DNA of 64,000 bases from Roseateles puraquae (GTDB taxonomy: Bacteria > Pseudomonadota > Gammaproteobacteria > Burkholderiales > Burkholderiaceae_C): positions 170,051 through 234,050 of the forward strand of contig NZ_NISI01000009.1 of assembly GCF_002205845.1 (NCBI RefSeq), read 5' to 3'. Below the pieces are notes generated by a model. The model did no database searches. It was not told the origin of the DNA and saw only the letters and a list, made by a program, of their open reading frames with translations. The position numbers were made by a program, and so were the translations under genes. Of this stretch, positions 57,772 through 64,000 are shown piece by piece (within the stretch, counting starts at the first letter, position 1; each line of letters starts with the position of its first letter).

Positions 57772-58208
57772 CAGTTGGACGCGGCGCCGCTCTTCACAGC
57801 GAGGCCCACACGTTGCACGCCAGCGCGCTGCAGGGTGTCCATGACCTGCACGACCGCTTCGTACTTCACGTTCTTGTCGGCGGAGATCACCACCGGGCTG
57901 TTGGCATCCTTGCCCTGGCCTTTTTTCACCCGCTCGGCCAGCCGGTTCAACGGGATCGATTCGGGTTCGAGCTGGTCGACCTTGATCTTGAGCTTCTCGT
58001 CGGTGCCCACGATCACCTGGATGACGTGGTCAGGCTGCTGGCGGCTCTTGCCGACACTGGGCAGGTCGACGACGCCGGTGGTGATCAGGGGCGCGCTCAC
58101 CATGAAGATGATGAGCAGCACGAGCATCACGTCGATGAACGGGACCATGTTGATCTCGTTCATCGTGCGGCGGCGGCGGCCGCCTCCTCGGCTGACGGTG
58201 GCGGCCAT
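57771..58208 (-). CDS. tolR: TolR proton-motor subunit
   Basis: A 145-residue ExbD/TolR-type protein with one membrane helix (NMVPFIDVMLVLLIIFMV) bearing the essential proton-channel aspartate (FID, residue 25 region). A periplasmic domain (DLPSVGKSRQQPDHVIQVIV onward) follows. It works with TolQ to convert proton flow into motion of TolA. Its stop overlaps the start of tolA (TGATG). Confidence 0.95.
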   Translation of the reverse strand: MAATVSRGGGRRRRTMNEINMVPFIDVMLVLLIIFMVSAPLITTGVVDLPSVGKSRQQPDHVIQVIVGTDEKLKIKVDQLEPESIPLNRLAERVKKGQGKDANSPVVISADKNVKYEAVVQVMDTLQRAGVQRVGLAVKSGAASN

Positions 58209-58209
58209 G

Positions 58210-58887
58210 TCAGTGACCCTGCGCGGTGTTGCGCTGCAGGATGTTGGAGAACTCCTCGATGAAGGTCTCCAGCGTGATCGCGGTGCGGTCGATCTGGCGC
58301 GCGAACCGGTTGTAGGCCAGCACGGCCGGAATGGCGGCGAACAAGCCGATGGCGGTGGCCACCAGCGCTTCGGCGATGCCTGGCGCCACGGTTGCGAGCG
58401 TCACCTGTTGCAGGTTGGACAGGCCGACGAAGGCATGCATGATCCCCCAGATGGTGCCGAACAGGCCCACGTATGGCGAGACCGAACCGACCGAGGCGAG
58501 GAAGGACAAGTTGCTTTCCATCGCATCGAGCTCGCGCTGGAAGCTGGCCCGCATGGCGCGGCGGGCGCCGTCCAGCAGCGCGCTGGCATCGGTCACGCGC
58601 TTCTCGCGCAGCTTCAGGAACTCACGCATGCCGGAGGCGAAGATGCGCTCCAGCGGCGCGCCGTCGGTGCGGTTGCCCACCGACTGGTAGAGGTCGTTGA
58701 GGTTCTTGCCGCTCCAGAATTCGGCCTCGAAGGCATCGTTGCGGCGCTTGACCTGACCCAGGCCGATCAGCTTGCCGAAGATGACGCTCCAGCTGGCGAG
58801 CGACACCAGCAGCAGGCCGGCGATGACGAGCTGCACCGCCAGGCTGGCGTGCATGATCAGGGAGACGATGGACAGGTCTTGGTTCAT
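58210..58887 (-). CDS. tolQ: TolQ proton-motor subunit
   Basis: A 225-residue MotA/TolQ/ExbB-family protein with three membrane helices, VQLVIAGLLLVSLASWSVIFGKL, SVSPYVGLFGTIWGIMHAFVGL and ALVATAIGLFAAIPAVLAYNRF. It forms the pentameric channel around TolR. The ATG at 58887 overlaps the ybgC stop by 4 bases. The in-frame extension to 58989 is inside ybgC and unlikely. Confidence 0.95.
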   Translation of the reverse strand: MNQDLSIVSLIMHASLAVQLVIAGLLLVSLASWSVIFGKLIGLGQVKRRNDAFEAEFWSGKNLNDLYQSVGNRTDGAPLERIFASGMREFLKLREKRVTDASALLDGARRAMRASFQRELDAMESNLSFLASVGSVSPYVGLFGTIWGIMHAFVGLSNLQQVTLATVAPGIAEALVATAIGLFAAIPAVLAYNRFARQIDRTAITLETFIEEFSNILQRNTAQGH

Positions 58888-59246
58888 GCGGTGTTCACGG
58901 CCGCGACGGCCGATTGGACGATGTCGGGCAGGCGTTGGGGTTTGAGGGTATCGGCGCGCACGCAGCCGATGCGAATTTCGCCCTCGCACAGCAGCGTGTC
59001 GCCGCGCATCGCGCGCTGGCGCACGACGAGGCTGGCGCGACCGGCGGGTTCAGGGTCGACGGTGATGGTGAGCAGGTCGTCCAGCCGCGCGGGCGACAGG
59101 TAGCGCAGCTGCGTGTCGGCCACGACGAAGATGAGGCCGGTGTCTTCACGCAACTGCTGCTGGCCCACGCCGGCGGCGCGCAGCCACTCGGTGCGCGCGC
59201 GTTCGAAGTACTTCAGGTAGTTTTGAAAATATGTCAGGCGGAACAT
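58884..59246 (-). pseudogene. ybgC: ybgC-like thioesterase gene with lost 5' end
   Basis: What remains is 120 residues of a hotdog acyl-CoA thioesterase, the usual first gene of Tol operons. NYLKYFERARTEWLRAAGVGQQQLRE onward is normal, but YbgC proteins begin with a strand containing a DTDAGG-type catalytic aspartate before this point. Here the residues ahead of NYLK are only MFRLTYFQ, coded by AT-rich DNA unlike the gene body. The missing 20-25 residues include the catalytic aspartate. The first remaining ATG is at 59246; the frame also has a TTG further up. The break coincides with a putative transposon end, so activity is doubtful, though tolQ translation may still be coupled. Confidence 0.8.
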
Positions 59247-59254
59247 TAAACGAC
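59245..59254 (+). repeat. ATTAAACGAC repeat, copy 1
   Basis: First of three copies of a 10-bp sequence near the putative transposon end; exact ATTAAACGAC. It starts 13 bases inside the 5'-TGT at 59232 and overlaps the start of the truncated ybgC. Possible transposase-binding site. Confidence 0.6.
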
Positions 59255-59296
59255 TATCCCAATTCAGGGGCCGGCGCGTCGTTGAAGGCGGCAACT

Positions 59297-59306
59297 ATTA
59301 AACGAC
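59297..59306 (+). repeat. ATTAAACGAC repeat, copy 2
   Basis: Second exact copy in the same orientation, 52 bp from the first. An inverted pair ATCCCAA (59255-59261) and TTGGGAT (59310-59316) accompanies the first two copies. Confidence 0.6.
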
Positions 59307-59335
59307 GCGTTGGGATGCGCAAAAAAAGAGCACTC

Positions 59336-59345
59336 GTCATTTAAT
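59336..59345 (-). repeat. ATTAAATGAC repeat, copy 3 (inverted)
   Basis: GTCATTTAAT on the plus strand is the inverted copy with one mismatch (T for C). The three copies within 101 bp suggest an ordered binding array. Confidence 0.5.
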
Positions 59346-59493
59346 GGTCGCCTCTCGGATGTCTGCCAGCTTGCCATTGTCGCCCACTAGCTCAGATGGG
59401 CAGGAGTGAGATGGCTGGGGCGGCTCGGGCTGGAAGCTGCGTGCACGGGGTGGCTGTGCTGCTGGCGTCCTCGGGAACCCGCTGGACGGGCCG
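59346..59493. other. Non-coding stretch next to the island end
   Basis: No supported gene. A plus-strand 64-codon open frame at 59396 lies partly opposite the XRE gene, with no recognisable protein or ribosome-binding site. Nothing else is evident. Confidence 0.5.
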
Positions 59494-59796
59494 TCAGGCG
59501 TGTCCGGCCGTGCTGATGGAAGTGAGTTCGGCCCGAATCGTTGCCAGCAGGCGCTCGATGGCCGCCAGGTCAGGCGGGTGGGGCAAGTAGGCCAGTGCGG
59601 CTACGGTTGCAGGGTGCAGCCCCAGAACCTCGGAAAGGTCATCGACCTTCGACAAGGTCGCGTGCCTCTCACCTCGCTCCAGCTGGCTGACATAGGTACG
59701 GCTCGAGACTGCGCCAAAGTCCTCCTGCGACACCCCCTGAGCGCTGCGCGCGCAGCGCAGAGCGGGACCTAAGGCGTTTTTGCGGAGGAGCTTCAT
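59494..59796 (-). CDS. XRE-family helix-turn-helix regulator
   Basis: A 100-residue protein. Residues about 10-65 form a Cro/C1-type HTH (ALRCARSAQGVSQEDFGAVSSRTYVSQLERGERHATLSKVDDLSEVLGLHP). The C-terminal 35 residues may give dimerisation. It is divergent from the PD-(D/E)xK-like gene, with 122 bp containing two short palindromes between. It probably represses that gene and itself. The ATG at 59796 is the only sensible start. Confidence 0.85.
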   Translation of the reverse strand: MKLLRKNALGPALRCARSAQGVSQEDFGAVSSRTYVSQLERGERHATLSKVDDLSEVLGLHPATVAALAYLPHPPDLAAIERLLATIRAELTSISTAGHA

Positions 59797-59829
59797 GTCA
59801 GGGCAACCAGCCCCGATTTCCGCATCTAG

Positions 59830-59857
59830 AATGCTAAAGCACTACACGCTATAGCGT
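59830..59857. promoter_or_regulatory. Two operator-like palindromes between XRE and nuclease-like genes
   Basis: TGCTAAAGCA (59832-59841) has arms TGCT/AGCA around AA, and ACGCTATAGCGT (59846-59857) is a perfect 12-bp palindrome. They are close together and both have a GC(T/A)-A-rich core. Paired sites like this upstream of an XRE gene usually form its operator. Confidence 0.5.
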
Positions 59858-59918
59858 TCATGATCGACCATCTAGTGCGCCTGCCAGCCGCACCTACCTA
59901 CTCACCGACCACTCGAAA

Positions 59919-60680
59919 ATGGACAAAGTGAAGGCGCCAGGTATCAGAGAGCGAATCAGGCAGCAAGCGGTTGAGCTTCTAAGCGCCAACCCCGCTGGCC
60001 TTCGCTACTCTGAATTGTTCCGTCAACTACGAGATGGGCCGCCAGCATTCAATGGCGGGACTATCAGTTCGACGATCTGGAATCTGGACGTCGTACTGCC
60101 TTCTTTGGTGTGGAAGCCGTCAAAAGGGTTATACCGACATGCCGACTTTAACGAGGCGGAGGCTTCGACTGAGGCGGTGGCTCGGGTCACGCCAAATCAG
60201 CATAAGGTTCGAGAAGATCAGTTTTATGCTCCGCTCGCGGACTGGCTGAAGAACGAAGCCGAAGAGGTGACGCTTGCACTTCCGTTGGGAGGCAACATTT
60301 TCCGTGACCGCTGGGGTACTCCCGATGTAATTGGCAAGCGTGAGTCGAAGAGAAGTGACGTCATCAAGGCGAATACCGAGATAGTGGCTGCAGAAATTAA
60401 GGCGGACACCATGCAATTAGTGACCGCCTTCGGGCAGGCGTGCGCTTATCGGCTGTTTAGCCATCGATCTTATCTCGTGGTACCAAAGCAAGCGAATGCA
60501 GATGAGATCGCGCGGCTGGATGCTTTGTGCGAGATATCGGGGATTGGTCTAGTGACTTTTGATGCCGAAGACGTAAAGGCACCCGGCTTTTCGGTACTGG
60601 TTCGGCCGAGGTCGCATCAGCCTGACCTTTTCTATACCAACCGCTATCTCGCACTGATCGAGGGCGATCTCTTCAACTAG
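59919..60680 (+). CDS. Winged-helix plus PD-(D/E)xK nuclease-like protein
   Basis: A 253-residue protein that I do not recognise as a named family. Residues about 8-75 look like a winged helix (IRERIRQQAVELLSANPAGLRYSELFRQL, then GTISSTIWNL). Residues about 95-245 have nuclease-fold features: P135-D136 in WGTPDVIG, E159-I-K161 in AAEIKAD, and Q173-x3-Y177 in FGQACAYR, the order of a RecB-like PD-(D/E)xK core. Codon use is more AT-rich than in the core genome. It is divergent from an XRE regulator across two palindromes. It could be a defence nuclease or a restriction-like enzyme; no methyltransferase is near. Confidence 0.7.
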   Translation: MDKVKAPGIRERIRQQAVELLSANPAGLRYSELFRQLRDGPPAFNGGTISSTIWNLDVVLPSLVWKPSKGLYRHADFNEAEASTEAVARVTPNQHKVREDQFYAPLADWLKNEAEEVTLALPLGGNIFRDRWGTPDVIGKRESKRSDVIKANTEIVAAEIKADTMQLVTAFGQACAYRLFSHRSYLVVPKQANADEIARLDALCEISGIGLVTFDAEDVKAPGFSVLVRPRSHQPDLFYTNRYLALIEGDLFN

Positions 60681-60730
60681 TATTGTTTAGGAGCTAGTAG
60701 CCTATTCCCGCGGATTCAACGATCACGGTA

Positions 60731-61159
60731 TCAGTCAGTAGGGCCGATCAATTTGGAGAGCGCGAGTTCCAAATCTGGGTGGATCTCCGGTTTGCCTTGG
60801 GCATTGACGGCTGTACCGGTTACGGTAGCACTCAGCATCAATCGCCTGTCAGGTTCTCGGAAGATACTTTGAATGAACTGCAGGCGCAGTCGCCCTTTCC
60901 TAACGAACGTCGTCTGGACCACAAAGTTGTCTGCCGCCGTCAGTGAGCCTTTAAAGTCGGCCTCGATCCGGGTCACAACCAGGAAAATGCCGCGTTTCGC
61001 CAGTTCGCCAAAACTCAGGCCCACCTTCCGCAGTAAGGCGTGTCGGGCATGCTCAAGGTAATTCAAATACACAGCGTTGTTGACGACTAGGCCCATGTCG
61101 CATTCGTAGTCACGAACCTGCATATGCAGTTCTGACCTGGAGGCTTCGGAAGGAGGCAT
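60731..61159 (-). CDS. Hotdog-fold acyl-CoA thioesterase (YbgC/4HBT type)
   Basis: A 142-residue 4HBT-family protein. VRDYECDMGLVVNNAVYLNYLEHARHALLRKVGLSFGEL has the catalytic aspartate in ECDMG and the NYLEHAR helix of the YbgC/FcbC type. It keeps the exact N-terminal element that the adjacent ybgC has lost. Base composition is lower in G+C than in core genes. The ATG at 61159 begins the protein; an internal ATG at 61123 would give a shorter form still holding the motif. Confidence 0.88.
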   Translation of the reverse strand: MPPSEASRSELHMQVRDYECDMGLVVNNAVYLNYLEHARHALLRKVGLSFGELAKRGIFLVVTRIEADFKGSLTAADNFVVQTTFVRKGRLRLQFIQSIFREPDRRLMLSATVTGTAVNAQGKPEIHPDLELALSKLIGPTD

Positions 61160-61203
61160 GCTTCAATTAGCTCGTTGTCCCGACAGCCTCTGGCCTCGTG
61201 CTG

Positions 61204-61770
61204 TCACGCACTTGGCCGCGCCTCAAACTGCAGCTTGCTCTGCCGCGCGGAGTCAGGAAGGGGCAGGTCTAGGATGGTCCATGGCTGCACGCCGGCACGA
61301 AGTGCACAGGCCCGTACACCCTCGTCACCTGAAATGATCGCCCGTGCGCCACAGGCCTTGGCAATCGCCACGATCTGCCTGTCGACCTTGACCTTCTGGC
61401 GAGAACCCACACCGCCATCCTTCTTCGCGGCTTGAGCATCCTTTCCCTCAGCAAGGGCCTGCGCAGCTCGACCAAGTGCAGCAGCATCGAGCAGGGCGCA
61501 TTCTGTTGCCGACCGCCTGTCGAAGGGCGCTACCTCGATGCATGCCCGTCTCTCCAGTTTGTCCATGTACTCAAGTCCCGCCTGGTCCGCGCCGGCAAGA
61601 AACTCGGCCAGTGCCGGCATCGGCACAACGATCTGACCCTTTTTCTTTTCCATGTCGGCGAGGAAGGCGTCGATCCGGGCACGGCTGTCGGCACTGAGCT
61701 TCGGGTCAACCAACGCAACCAGGAAGTTGGTGTCCACGGCCACCTTCTGGAACGAAGAGCCCTTGGTCAA
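61204..61770 (-). CDS. PIN-domain protein (putative ribonuclease)
   Basis: A 188-residue protein with the PIN fold. Acidic residues are D13 (VAVDTNFLVALV), E56 (PALAEFLAG), D130 (KVDRQIVAIAKACGA) and D149 (IISGDEGVRACA), as in VapC-type nucleases. An insertion of about 40 residues rich in Ala and Lys (about 90-128) makes it longer than typical VapC (about 130). The start overlaps the stop of the upstream 247-residue gene by 4 bases. It may be a toxin or RNA-processing enzyme; the partner has no antitoxin signature I know. Confidence 0.8.
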   Translation of the reverse strand: MTKGSSFQKVAVDTNFLVALVDPKLSADSRARIDAFLADMEKKKGQIVVPMPALAEFLAGADQAGLEYMDKLERRACIEVAPFDRRSATECALLDAAALGRAAQALAEGKDAQAAKKDGGVGSRQKVKVDRQIVAIAKACGARAIISGDEGVRACALRAGVQPWTILDLPLPDSARQSKLQFEARPSA

Positions 61771-62510
61771 TGGACGCCCCTCAGTTCTCGCCAGAGGTCC
61801 TCCGGCTGCTCCACCGCCCTCCAGCCGCTGTTCTCGACAGCCGAGAATTCAGCGATGACCGCCGTCAAGGGCGTTTCGTCCAACAGCTCAAAGGAGCGTG
61901 CGGTGCACCTGTTCGTCTCGGGGTGCCAACCATCGTCGCCGCGAATCCAGTGGCCGCGAACGCAAACGCGCACCAGTCCCTTGCGAAAGTGCGCGAGAAC
62001 TTCGCGCGCCAAATCCTCACTGCGGACCAGAACCTTGACGTCGTACCCGTCAACAGCGCGGAGGTGTAGGTGCATGGTGTCGTCTGCTCCGACCAGACCC
62101 GTCACCATGCCATCCACGGTGCCTTCTTGCCACACCCGGTGTAGCACCTCGTTAGCGGCCTGAACGCCGTGGAAGCGGTGGACAACCTCGCGATTCGCAT
62201 CCAGCAGTTCAGCTTCGCGGATACCATCCACGCCCAGCATCGCTTCCAGTTCGGCAGCCACCCGCGCTGGGCGGCTGTCGTCCTCAGTGCGGACCAGCTT
62301 CAGCCGCTGGTTGACCTTGTCAACGCAATCGTCAGCCACCAGCGCACGAATGCCCGTGCTTTCCTTCTTGATCCCTTTGAATACAGGGCGGTTCTCGGTC
62401 CCGAGAAGCTCAGCGAAGACGCGCAGGTACTCAGCCAACCGCTCCATTGGGACGCGGTCAGGGTTCCGCTTCAAGATGCGGAGCATGAAGGACCACTTCG
62501 GCTCAGCCAT
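61767..62510 (-). CDS. Unrecognised 247-residue partner of the PIN protein
   Basis: I do not recognise this family. The N-terminal 60 residues (MLRILKRNPDRVPMERLAEYLRVFAELLGTENRPVFKGI) are helical and basic. The C-terminal half (about 125-210) reads like a small beta-rich domain. No membrane segment is seen. The ATG at 62510 starts the conserved-looking part; the upstream frame to 62618 is low-quality. The 4-base overlap with the PIN gene shows translational coupling, so it may bind or regulate the PIN protein. Confidence 0.65.
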   Translation of the reverse strand: MAEPKWSFMLRILKRNPDRVPMERLAEYLRVFAELLGTENRPVFKGIKKESTGIRALVADDCVDKVNQRLKLVRTEDDSRPARVAAELEAMLGVDGIREAELLDANREVVHRFHGVQAANEVLHRVWQEGTVDGMVTGLVGADDTMHLHLRAVDGYDVKVLVRSEDLAREVLAHFRKGLVRVCVRGHWIRGDDGWHPETNRCTARSFELLDETPLTAVIAEFSAVENSGWRAVEQPEDLWRELRGVH

Positions 62511-62598
62511 GACTGCCAGTTTAGAGGCTGCGCCAAAAGCCTGACACAGTACAGACGCGGGGGGTAACCAGGCTGATTCTGCGAGGGCGCGACGACCG

Positions 62599-63106
62599 TC
62601 AGTCGCCCAGAACCACATCCTGGACCTGCTGTTCCAGCGACCGTCCAGATGCGTCGGCGTCGGCCGATGTCGCCAGCAGGAAGATGCACCGCGCGCCGCT
62701 GCTGTCCTGCCACTGCCGGCCGACCAGCGTCTTCTCGCGGGTATTCGAGCGGCGAGGGATCGCGGCCGAGCCGGAAGTCGCCGTGACCAAGCTCCTGCCA
62801 GAGCATCTTGGCCTGCCGCCCAAGCAGCAGCGAGAACGAGTTGAAGGCTTCCTCGCCCATCTCGCTCTGCAGCTCGAACAGCCGGCTCTGCGAGATGTCA
62901 TCGTCGTAGACGACCCAGGCCCAGCTGCCGTGCTCGTCAACTTGCTCGAACTCGAAGAAGAAGCACAGGCCGCTGCGATGCCACGCCCGTGACGCCTGCG
63001 CGTCGGCACCCTTGATTTCCCAGTCGCTGCGCCATTCAGCCGGCCACGACGCCGGGTCGAGATCGGCCGCCGCAATGGGGGTTACGGAGTGAATGCGATT
63101 CGACAT
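62599..63106 (-). pseudogene. Frameshifted hypothetical gene
   Basis: The first part, from the ATG at 63106 (MSNRIHSVTPIAAADLDPASWPAEW onward) to about 62738, is a normal-looking protein ending SPLEYPRE. The continuation KTLVGRQWQDSSGARCIFLL to VQDVVLGD is found in the +1 frame and ends at 62599. Together they would be about 168 residues if one base near 62725-62740 were absent. Either a sequencing error or a true frameshift could explain it. The function is unknown. The gene starts 2 bases after the stop of the gene upstream, so they are co-transcribed. Confidence 0.6.
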
Positions 63107-63108
63107 GA

Positions 63109-63555
63109 TCAGTGTGCGGCCCCGTTCAACGGCGGCACGTAGCCCATCTCCACGCACAGACACCAGCCTTGGTCGTGGACCCGATCCCAAGCTTTCTGGC
63201 CGACGCGCTGCCGCATTTCGCGGTCCAGGTCATACACGTCGCCCGATTGCAGTTGCAGCGTCCACGCCTTGTGGACCGGGTCTTCCTCCACCGCGCAGTA
63301 GACCGGCGTGACCGCGAGGCCGCTCGCGTGCACGAGCCATTGCTCGCTATCCTTTTCTTTGACGTGCCAGAGGGTGCGCCAGGCGTCCCCGAACGGCCCG
63401 GCCAAGCGTTTGGCTGAGCAGTGGAGGTAGCCTTCTTCCATCAGAAGGATTTCAGCTTCCTGCCGCATGCGCGCCAACCCTGCTTCTCCCAGCGGGACTT
63501 CGGCTTCAGTGACACGGCTGGCCCATTCGTCCGGCACGGTGCCGCACCAGCCCAT
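63109..63555 (-). CDS. Hypothetical protein, first gene of a two-gene unit
   Basis: A 148-residue protein I do not recognise. It is rich in acidic and Trp residues (EEGYLHCSAK, GDAWRTLWHVKEKDSEQWLVHA, DQGWCLCVEMGYVPPL). No membrane segment is seen. I chose the ATG at 63555; the frame is open to 63645 with another ATG at 63585. The gene downstream (frameshifted) starts 2 bases after its stop. The start codon overlaps, back to back, that of a plus-strand gene (CATG at 63553-63556). Confidence 0.55.
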   Translation of the reverse strand: MGWCGTVPDEWASRVTEAEVPLGEAGLARMRQEAEILLMEEGYLHCSAKRLAGPFGDAWRTLWHVKEKDSEQWLVHASGLAVTPVYCAVEEDPVHKAWTLQLQSGDVYDLDREMRQRVGQKAWDRVHDQGWCLCVEMGYVPPLNGAAH

Positions 63556-63946
63556 GCGGCCGCCCGATGATTTCAAGTTCAACATCAAGGCGTTCCGACT
63601 GCTGACCGGCCACCAGACGCCGCCCAACGTGTTCCCGCCTGACATCCAGCAGGCGTTGCCGCCGCTCTCGGGCAGGAAGAAGAACTGGTACTACGCCGAT
63701 CTGCCACGGGAGATCGTCGACGAGATCTGGTTGCGCTTCAAGGCGGCAGTCGAGCCGCTCAAGGCCGCCTGCAAATTGCGGGCGGTGCATTTCCAGTACC
63801 TGCACTCTGCGATGGTGTTCGGTGCCGGCATCGCGATCACCTTCGCCGCCTACCGGCTGCTGAACCTTATTGCGGTGGCCGCTTTCTGGATCGCCTACAT
63901 CTTGACTAGGGAAGGTCTGCAAAACCCCGTCCGCGACGGACGATGA
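63554..63946 (+). CDS. Hypothetical small membrane protein
   Basis: A 130-residue protein. The first part (FKFNIKAFRLLTGHQTPPNVFPPDIQQALPPLSGRKKNWYY) is polar; residues about 85-120 are hydrophobic and likely form two short or one long membrane segment (AMVFGAGIAITFAAYRLLNLIAVAAFWIAYIL). No family is recognised. The ATG at 63554 overlaps the opposite start at 63555; an upstream ATG at 63467 would overlap the opposing gene by 89 bases. Nothing is seen in the last 54 bases of the window. Confidence 0.5.
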   Translation: MRPPDDFKFNIKAFRLLTGHQTPPNVFPPDIQQALPPLSGRKKNWYYADLPREIVDEIWLRFKAAVEPLKAACKLRAVHFQYLHSAMVFGAGIAITFAAYRLLNLIAVAAFWIAYILTREGLQNPVRDGR

Positions 63947-64000
63947 GGTTGCATGCCGTTCGCGCGGAGAAATAGCGTCCTATCAGAGCGTCGCGGGCGG

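Larger units (their letters stand above)
59232..64000. mobile_element. Accessory island, left end at ybgC (right end outside window)
   Basis: From about 59232 the sequence changes from Tol operon order to unrelated accessory genes, several with lower G+C and different codon use (59919-61159 most of all). The end begins with TGTCAGGCGG and three ATTAAAYGAC repeats, in the style of Tn7/Tn5053-type elements that start with 5'-TGT. Cargo includes an XRE regulator, a nuclease-like protein, a thioesterase, a PIN-domain protein and hypotheticals. No transposase or integrase is inside the window, so the element class is inferred from the end only. Confidence 0.55.

Noticed and set aside
59396..59590. 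64-codon plus-strand open frame next to the island end
   Set aside because: No ribosome-binding site, no recognisable protein, and it overlaps the XRE gene on the other strand.
62725..62745. Programmed ribosomal frameshift in the 62599-63106 gene
   Set aside because: No slippery heptamer or downstream stem evident; decay or sequencing error is simpler.

Overview
The window is a GC-rich (roughly two-thirds G+C by eye), densely packed bacterial chromosome segment. Gene content and protein style (smc, zipA and ligA in one neighbourhood, QueF, a Tol operon, Kdo transferase for LPS, an MSH-type pilus, LysR/pirin/Emr efflux) point to a Gram-negative betaproteobacterium, most likely order Burkholderiales in the Roseateles/Rubrivivax/Leptothrix range. 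That placement is inference from gene style, not from a marker-gene tree. I saw no rRNA, tRNA or CRISPR array.

Layout. 1-0.8 kb: end of a YkgJ-type protein gene and queF. 0.9-16.2 kb: smc, zipA and ligA, with zipA and ligA separated by a cyclic-di-GMP GGDEF/EAL protein, a DUF21/CBS transporter, a secreted alpha-amylase and an HD-GYP protein. 15.3-21.3 kb: a LysR regulator divergent from pirin-emrA-emrB-outer membrane factor. 21.3-30.5 kb: waaA, a TPR membrane protein, phosphomannomutase, a LytS/LytTR two-component pair, a solute-binding protein, an alkylation-repair pair (Ada-AlkA fusion and Ogt) and an EamA transporter. 30.5-36.0 kb: a secreted beta-helix protein behind a LacI-style operator, then a PhnCEE-like ABC transporter divergent from selD. 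36.0-52.9 kb: a 14-gene MSH-type type IV pilus cluster on the minus strand (two ATPases, platform, five prepilin-like proteins, a 1331-residue MshQ-like adhesin, the PilMNO-like proteins, secretin). 53.0-56.9 kb: pcp and an ECF sigma/anti-sigma pair divergent from a bufferin-type RiPP operon (bufA1-bufB-bufC-doxX). 56.9-59.2 kb: tolA-tolR-tolQ-ybgC.

At about 59.23 kb the native order breaks. ybgC has lost its N-terminal catalytic strand, and the sequence beyond it begins with a 5'-TGT and three copies of ATTAAAYGAC, which looks like the end of a Tn7/Tn5053-type (TnsB/TniA) transposon. From there to the window end is an accessory island: an XRE regulator divergent from a winged-helix/PD-(D/E)xK nuclease-like protein, a hotdog thioesterase, a PIN-domain protein overlapping an unrecognised 247-residue partner, a frameshifted gene, and hypotheticals. 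No transposase is inside the window. The other end lies further right.

How parts may work together. Cyclic-di-GMP is a recurring theme: a probable phosphodiesterase (degenerate GGDEF, intact EAL), an HD-GYP protein, and pilus ATPases carrying MshEN-type c-di-GMP-binding motifs, one of them with four tandem copies. The most promising undescribed elements are the four-repeat pilus ATPase, the selD-linked PhnCEE transporter lacking a binding protein, and the island's XRE/nuclease and PIN/unknown modules.
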